49,961 nucleotides of DNA from Noviherbaspirillum massiliense JC206. GTDB lineage: Bacteria > Pseudomonadota > Gammaproteobacteria > Burkholderiales > Burkholderiaceae_D. Numbering within the stretch: position 1 is the stretch's first letter; each line of letters starts with the position of its first letter. Location: positions 878,065-928,025 of the forward strand of contig NZ_HE978634.1 of the NCBI RefSeq assembly GCF_000312045.1, in the 5' to 3' direction. Positions 45,461 through 49,961 of the stretch are shown piece after piece. Position numbers and translations under genes: made by a program. Below the pieces are notes generated by a model. That model was not told the origin of the DNA, did not search any database, and saw only the letters and a list, made by a program, of their open reading frames with translations.

Positions 45461-46717
45461 ATGAGATTGCATCCCGCAGTCATTACGCATCTTGAGGACG
45501 TGTTGCGCGAAGTCCTGCGTTTCACCGGACCGGCCGATGCGATTTTGTCACGCTATTTTCGAGAGCATCCCAAGCTCGGCGCGCGCGAGCGCAATGCGGT
45601 AGCAGAAGGGCTCTATGCGGTGTTACGCAACAAGCTGGTCTATGCAAGCTTTGCCGAGTCCGGCCATGGTTCGGCAATACGCAGACTGGCTTTGCTCGGC
45701 CTGGCCGATGCCATTGGCGTCGATGCGCTCGGCAGCTTGTCAGAGGAAGAGACGGACTGGCTGGGACGCATAGCGCAAATCGACCGCAATGCATTGCCCG
45801 CAACGCAGCGTGCGAATCTGCCGCAATGGCTCTATGACAAGCTGGTCGCACGCGACGGCGAGGCGGCTACCTTGCAATTGGCGGAAGCGTTGAATAGTCC
45901 GGCGCCGCTCGATCTGCGAGTGAATGCTCTGAAAGCAAAGCGCGAAGAGGTTCTCGCCGAACTGACCAAGGCGCCGATTCAGTGTGAGCCTACGCCCTAT
46001 GCACCACTCGGGATTCGAGTAAAGAAAAAGCCAGCCCTGCAAAACCTTCCCTTGTTCCAGAGCGGAGCGATCGAAGTGCAGGATGAAGGCAGCCAGCTGC
46101 TTGCGCAGATTGTCGGTGCCAGGCGCGGTGAAATGGTGGTCGACTTTTGCGCCGGCGCCGGCGGCAAGACACTGGCACTCGGCGCGGCGATGCGCAGCAC
46201 CGGCCGTCTGTATGCATTCGATGTATCGGAAAAGCGCTTGAGCAAGCTGAAGCCGCGGCTTGCTCGCAGCGGCTTGTCGAATGTGCATCCGGCCGTAATC
46301 GCTCATGAAAATGATGCAAAGATCAAACGGCTGGCTGGGAAGATCGACCGGGTGCTGGTGGATGCTCCCTGTAGCGGGCTTGGAACGGTGCGTCGCAATC
46401 CGGATCTGAAGTGGCGCCAGACGCCGGAATCCATTGCGGAGCTGAAGACCAAGCAAACCAGTATTCTGGACAGCGCAGCCAGGTTGGTGAAGCCGGGAGG
46501 CAGGCTTGTGTATGCGACATGCAGCCTGCTCGACGAGGAAAATGAAGCGATCGTCGAGCAATTTATCGCTTCGCATCAGGACTTTGTGTTGTTGCCGATA
46601 GGAGCCATTCTGACGGAACAAAAAATCCCATTGGACATGCAGGACTATCTGAAGCTCCTGCCGCACATTCATCAAACCGATGGCTTTTTCGCGGCAGTGC
46701 TTGAGCGCAGAAAATGA
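45461..46717 (+). CDS. RsmB/NOP-family RNA cytosine-C5 methyltransferase
   Basis: A 418-residue methyltransferase. An N-terminal helical, NusB-like region (~1-130) is followed by the SAM-binding domain: EVQDEGSQLLAQIVGARRGE, VVDFCAGAGGKTLALGA (motif I, near residue 225), VDAPCSGLGTVRRNPDLKW (motif IV Cys) and VYATCSLLDEENE (motif VI Cys, near 350). Both catalytic cysteines are present. It resembles RsmB (m5C967 in 16S rRNA) but is divergent at the N-terminus; the exact RNA target is uncertain. It starts 24 nt after purN, and its stop codon overlaps the next start by ATGA. Confidence 0.9.
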   Translation: MRLHPAVITHLEDVLREVLRFTGPADAILSRYFREHPKLGARERNAVAEGLYAVLRNKLVYASFAESGHGSAIRRLALLGLADAIGVDALGSLSEEETDWLGRIAQIDRNALPATQRANLPQWLYDKLVARDGEAATLQLAEALNSPAPLDLRVNALKAKREEVLAELTKAPIQCEPTPYAPLGIRVKKKPALQNLPLFQSGAIEVQDEGSQLLAQIVGARRGEMVVDFCAGAGGKTLALGAAMRSTGRLYAFDVSEKRLSKLKPRLARSGLSNVHPAVIAHENDAKIKRLAGKIDRVLVDAPCSGLGTVRRNPDLKWRQTPESIAELKTKQTSILDSAARLVKPGGRLVYATCSLLDEENEAIVEQFIASHQDFVLLPIGAILTEQKIPLDMQDYLKLLPHIHQTDGFFAAVLERRK

Positions 46718-47277
46718 TTCCTGCCACGCGGATTGCTGCCCTCGCATTCGCATCCTTGCTCAGCGTGTGGCATCTGCATGCCGCTGCAGATGATGCGCCG
46801 GCCGTAGCAGGCGAATCCATTCAAGCTGCATTCGCGCCCTGGGACAATCTTGAAGATCTGATTGTGAAAGCCATCAATACGGCAAACAATCAGGTACTGG
46901 TGCAGGCATATTTGTTGACTAGCAAAAAAATTGCCGCAGCCCTCATCGATGCGCGCCGACGCGGAATTGACGTGCGCATTCTGGCAGATGCGGAACAGGA
47001 AGCCAAAGCGGCATCCTCAAGACTGCCCGAACTCGCTGCTGCCGGAATCCCCGTATGGCTGGAGACGAAATACCAGAATGCGCATAACAAGATCATCGTG
47101 ATCGATGCAGATGACAAGGATGCGATCGTCATTACCGGCAGCTACAACTTCACCTGGTCCGCACAGAACAGGAATGCGGAAAATATACTGATTATCCGAA
47201 AACATCCCATTCTTGCAGCCCGTTATGCGGCGAACTGGGAACGCCACAGAAGGGACGCGAGCGCATATAAAAAATGA
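46714..47277 (+). CDS. Exported single-HKD phospholipase D-family nuclease (Nuc-like)
   Basis: A 187-residue protein with a signal peptide (residues 1-24, AFASLLSVWHLHAAA). The single HxKx4D catalytic motif is AHNKIIVIDADDKDAIVITG, followed by SYNFTWSAQNRNAEN, the standard tail of Nuc-type endonucleases, which work as dimers with one HKD from each subunit. Nuc relatives are periplasmic non-specific DNA/RNA hydrolases. It overlaps the methylase upstream and mscS downstream by 4 nt each (ATGA), so translation of all three is coupled. Confidence 0.9.
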   Translation: MIPATRIAALAFASLLSVWHLHAAADDAPAVAGESIQAAFAPWDNLEDLIVKAINTANNQVLVQAYLLTSKKIAAALIDARRRGIDVRILADAEQEAKAASSRLPELAAAGIPVWLETKYQNAHNKIIVIDADDKDAIVITGSYNFTWSAQNRNAENILIIRKHPILAARYAANWERHRRDASAYKK

Positions 47278-48587
47278 GAGAAAACGTTCTTGCCAGCCTT
47301 TTATCCGAGACTTGGATCGATTTGAACAATCCACAATTGTTGAGGCAGATCGGCGTATTACTTTTTTGCCTCACGCTCGGCCCCTTGCTCGCGCGGCTGT
47401 TGCGCGGGAGGTTTGCCGCAGACGATGCTCGCCTGAAGGTCATGCGTCTCGGAATGGAAAGCTTTGCCCGCGTGCTGTCGCCCTTGCTGGCACTGGCCAT
47501 GATTGTGCTCGCGAAGGCAATATTGGGCGAATGGCAGAACGTAAGCCTGCTGCGCGTGGCAGTCCCTCTGGTCGGTTCATTTGCGCTGATACGCTTTACG
47601 TTCTACGTATTGCGCCGGATTGTTGCAAGGGATGGCGACCTTGGCGGCTTGTTGCCTGTACTTGAGACGGTTTTCGCTACCTTGGTATGGGTAGGCGTTG
47701 CTCTTTATATTACCGGTCTGTGGCCCGGGCTCATTGAATATCTGGAGCAGACAGTCGTTCCATTGGGCCGCAACAAGGTTTCCCTGTTGACCATCCTGCA
47801 GGCTGCGGCTTCCGTCATCGTGACGCTGGTTGTCGCGCTCTGGGCAGGGGCATTGCTGGAAGAGCGGCTGATGCGGATGGATTCCATCCATTCATCGGTA
47901 CGCGTGGTGATGGCGCGCATGGGCAGGGCCTTGTTCATTGTTGCGGCAGTTCTGCTTAGCCTGTCGCTGGTGGGAATCGATATTACGGTGCTGTCCGTGT
48001 TCGGCGGTGCCCTTGGCGTCGGCATCGGCTTGGGCCTTCAGAAAATTGTGGGTAGCTATGTATCGGGTTTCGTGATCTTGCTTGAGCGCAGCCTGACTAT
48101 CGGCGATATCGTCAAAGTAGGCGATTTTTTCGGTGAGGTTACTCGAATCAATACGCGGTACACCATCATCCGTGGGATGAGTGGCGTGGAAACGGTGATA
48201 CCGAACGAAATGCTGGTGTCGGGGGCCGTACAAAATTATTCACTGACTGATCGCAACCTGAGACTTGCAACTCAGGTTTGTGTTGGCTATCAAACAGATA
48301 TAGAAACGCTCCTGCCACTACTGGAACGGACGGTCGCTTCGGTTAAGCGGGTGGCAGCTCATCCTTCGCCAAGTGCGCAGTTGCAACAATTTGGCGCAGA
48401 TGGGTTTGACTTGGAAATTGGCTTTTGGATTTCGGATCCGGAGAACGGACGGTCAAATGTATTGTCGGAGGTCAACCGTGCGATTTGGAAGTTGTTGCAG
48501 GCTCATAATATAGAAGTGCCTTATCCTCAACGCGAAATACGCTTGATCGAATTGCAAGAAAAGCATCAAAAAAGCGCTGTGGCGTGA
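47274..48587 (+). CDS. MscS-family mechanosensitive channel
   Basis: A 437-residue membrane protein with about four N-terminal helices (~20-195). The pore helix and beta domain come next: GGALGVGIGLGLQKIVGSYV near residues 245-264, SGFVILLERSLTIGDIVKVG, and the beta part with VIPNEMLVSGAVQNYS. It has three or four more N-terminal segments than E. coli MscS (286 residues), as in the YnaI/YbdG-like larger forms. A short charged C-terminus ends the protein. ATGA overlap with the PLD gene. Such channels release solutes on hypo-osmotic stress. Confidence 0.92.
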   Translation: MRENVLASLLSETWIDLNNPQLLRQIGVLLFCLTLGPLLARLLRGRFAADDARLKVMRLGMESFARVLSPLLALAMIVLAKAILGEWQNVSLLRVAVPLVGSFALIRFTFYVLRRIVARDGDLGGLLPVLETVFATLVWVGVALYITGLWPGLIEYLEQTVVPLGRNKVSLLTILQAAASVIVTLVVALWAGALLEERLMRMDSIHSSVRVVMARMGRALFIVAAVLLSLSLVGIDITVLSVFGGALGVGIGLGLQKIVGSYVSGFVILLERSLTIGDIVKVGDFFGEVTRINTRYTIIRGMSGVETVIPNEMLVSGAVQNYSLTDRNLRLATQVCVGYQTDIETLLPLLERTVASVKRVAAHPSPSAQLQQFGADGFDLEIGFWISDPENGRSNVLSEVNRAIWKLLQAHNIEVPYPQREIRLIELQEKHQKSAVA

Positions 48588-48703
48588 TGCATACAACCAA
48601 TCGCCAATATAAACAGCGTACAATCTGCAGCGGAAATTCAGGCAGGTTGTCGCGTACGATATCTGTGCGTGCTGCATGATAGTAATTTAACTCTGGAGTG
48701 GTA

Positions 48704-49912
48704 ATGATCGTAAATTCGGCATTTGACGCAGTTCTTGATTTCCTGGCCAATGGCCTTTCCGGCGCGTCTGCCTGGCAAATCGTGGTGTACACCCTGGTAG
48801 TGACCCATATCACTATCGCGGGCGTCACGATTTTCCTTCATCGCTGCCAAGCGCACCGTGCACTTGACCTGCATGCCATCCCCAGCCATTTCTTCCGCTT
48901 CTGGCTGTGGCTGACCACCGGCATGGTGACGAAGGAATGGGCTGCGATCCATCGCAAGCACCATGCGAAATGTGAAACCGAGGAAGATCCGCACAGCCCC
49001 GTCACGCGAGGCATCAAGAAGGTATTGCTCGAAGGTGCCGAACTGTATCGCGCTGAATCGAAGAACAGTGAAACGATGCAGAAATACGGCCATGGCACGC
49101 CGGATGACTGGATCGAGCATAACCTGTACAGCAAATACAGCTGGCAGGGTGTCGCCCTGATGCTGATCATTAACGTGCTGCTGTTTGGCGTCATCGGTCT
49201 GTCGGTTTGGGCAATCCAGATGCTGTGGATCCCGATCCATGCAGCAGGCGTCATAAATGGTATTGGACATTTCTGGGGTTATCGTAATTATGATTGCGCC
49301 GATGCTTCGACGAACATTTTCCCGATCGGTATCTGGATCGGGGGCGAAGAGCTGCATAACAACCACCATACCTTCGGTACCTCCGCCAAGTTTTCGACCA
49401 AGTGGTATGAGTTCGATATCGGCTGGGTCTATATTCGTGCGCTCGAAATGTGCGGCCTGGCAAAGGTGAAGAAAGTCGCACCGGCGCCAAAATTCGATCG
49501 TGAAAAGATGGCGCCCGATTTCGAGACGCTGCAATCCGTTATCGCCAATCGTTATGACGTGATGGCGAAATACGCCAAATCCCTGAAGCGTGCATGGCGC
49601 GAAGAGTTCGATCATCTGCTTAGCAAATCCAAGCTTGAGGTCAAGACCTTGAGGTCGTCAAAGAAGCTGTTGCAGCGCGAACCTGCCAAGCTGGAAGGCG
49701 CCCAAAAGCAGCAGTTGAGTGAGGTGTTGGCACACAGCAAGGTTTTGGCGACGATGCACGAGATGCGTGCAGAACTTGCAGCCATTTGGGAGCGTTCCAC
49801 TTTCAGCAAGGAGCAATTGCTGCAGCAGTTGCAGGATTGGTGCGCACGTGCCGAATCCTCGGGCATCAAGGCACTGCAGGACTTTTCCTTGCGCTTGCGC
49901 AGCTATGCGTAA
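48704..49912 (+). CDS. Fatty acid (acyl-CoA/acyl-lipid) desaturase with C-terminal extension
   Basis: A 402-residue membrane di-iron desaturase. Histidine boxes are HRCQAHR (about 46-52), HRKHH (about 83-87), NGIGHFWGYR and HNNHH (about 218-222), with paired membrane helices between. It introduces a double bond, most likely delta-9, into saturated acyl chains. The hydrophilic C-terminus from about residue 260 is helical and charged; its end (STFSKEQLLQQLQDWCARAE then SSGIKALQDFSLRLRSYA) resembles the C-terminus of ISL3-family transposases. ATG 48704 with TGGAGTGGTA before it is preferred to the GTG at 48698. The gene has its own promoter region (116 nt gap). Confidence 0.92.
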   Translation: MIVNSAFDAVLDFLANGLSGASAWQIVVYTLVVTHITIAGVTIFLHRCQAHRALDLHAIPSHFFRFWLWLTTGMVTKEWAAIHRKHHAKCETEEDPHSPVTRGIKKVLLEGAELYRAESKNSETMQKYGHGTPDDWIEHNLYSKYSWQGVALMLIINVLLFGVIGLSVWAIQMLWIPIHAAGVINGIGHFWGYRNYDCADASTNIFPIGIWIGGEELHNNHHTFGTSAKFSTKWYEFDIGWVYIRALEMCGLAKVKKVAPAPKFDREKMAPDFETLQSVIANRYDVMAKYAKSLKRAWREEFDHLLSKSKLEVKTLRSSKKLLQREPAKLEGAQKQQLSEVLAHSKVLATMHEMRAELAAIWERSTFSKEQLLQQLQDWCARAESSGIKALQDFSLRLRSYA

Positions 49913-49961
49913 TCGGAGTGCGTAAGACTTGTTCGCGCAAGTCTGCAATTAAGGTGAAAAA

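Overview
The window reads as a chromosomal segment of a GC-rich betaproteobacterium, most likely of the Oxalobacteraceae (Herbaspirillum/Herminiimonas/Noviherbaspirillum type). This is an inference from gene order (exbB-exbD-lpxK-ycaR-kdsB-adk; sodB next to xseA; purN next to an RsmB-like methylase), from Bug/TctC-type solute-binding proteins, and from protein style. No rRNA, tRNA, CRISPR array, prophage or insertion sequence was recognised.

Layout. Bases 1-2410 hold the tail of a chemoreceptor, a CinA/PncC amidase and a membrane metallophosphoesterase. Bases 2500-2640 hold a long perfect inverted repeat and a bidirectional terminator. Bases 2656-12340 are a carboxylate-metabolism island: a GntR regulator with a YdiJ-like FAD/Fe-S D-2-hydroxyacid dehydrogenase on the minus strand, divergent from a serine-glyoxylate-type aminotransferase, a complete tripartite tricarboxylate transporter (TctC-TctB-TctA) and a class III CoA-transferase. 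A full-length chemoreceptor follows (12765-14486).

Bases 15013-27255 form a sugar/sugar-acid catabolic cluster. It has a minus-strand ABC sugar importer led by an IlvD/Edd-family sugar-acid dehydratase. Around it are two short-chain dehydrogenases, a FadR-type regulator, a PfkB kinase, a fumarylacetoacetase-fold hydrolase and an RraA-like protein. Together they suggest a non-phosphorylative route: sugar -> aldonate -> 2-keto-3-deoxy acid -> C4 oxidation -> hydrolysis to pyruvate plus a small acid. A kinase branch is also present. Two near-identical TGGTnTnACCA operators lie in the two divergent intergenic regions of this cluster.

Bases 27293-31792 are a tricarballylate/citrate-like oxidation module (TcuA flavoprotein, TcuB Fe-S/membrane protein, orphan TctC), divergent from a second GntR repressor type with palindromic TGTATACA operators between them.

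Bases 31917-43547 are mostly housekeeping: sodB, xseA, exbBD, lpxK, ycaR, kdsB, adk, a proton-pumping pyrophosphatase, an HSD10-like dehydrogenase and a lipoprotein-type gamma-glutamyltransferase. Bases 43908-44739 encode a secreted T1/barnase-superfamily RNase followed 4 nt later by a barstar-like inhibitor. Bases 44825-48587 form a tight purN - rsmB-like - PLD nuclease - mscS run with two ATGA overlaps. The window ends with an acyl-lipid/acyl-CoA desaturase carrying a C-terminal extension that resembles the end of ISL3-family transposases.

Functions are assigned by reading motifs and family resemblance; no database search was run.
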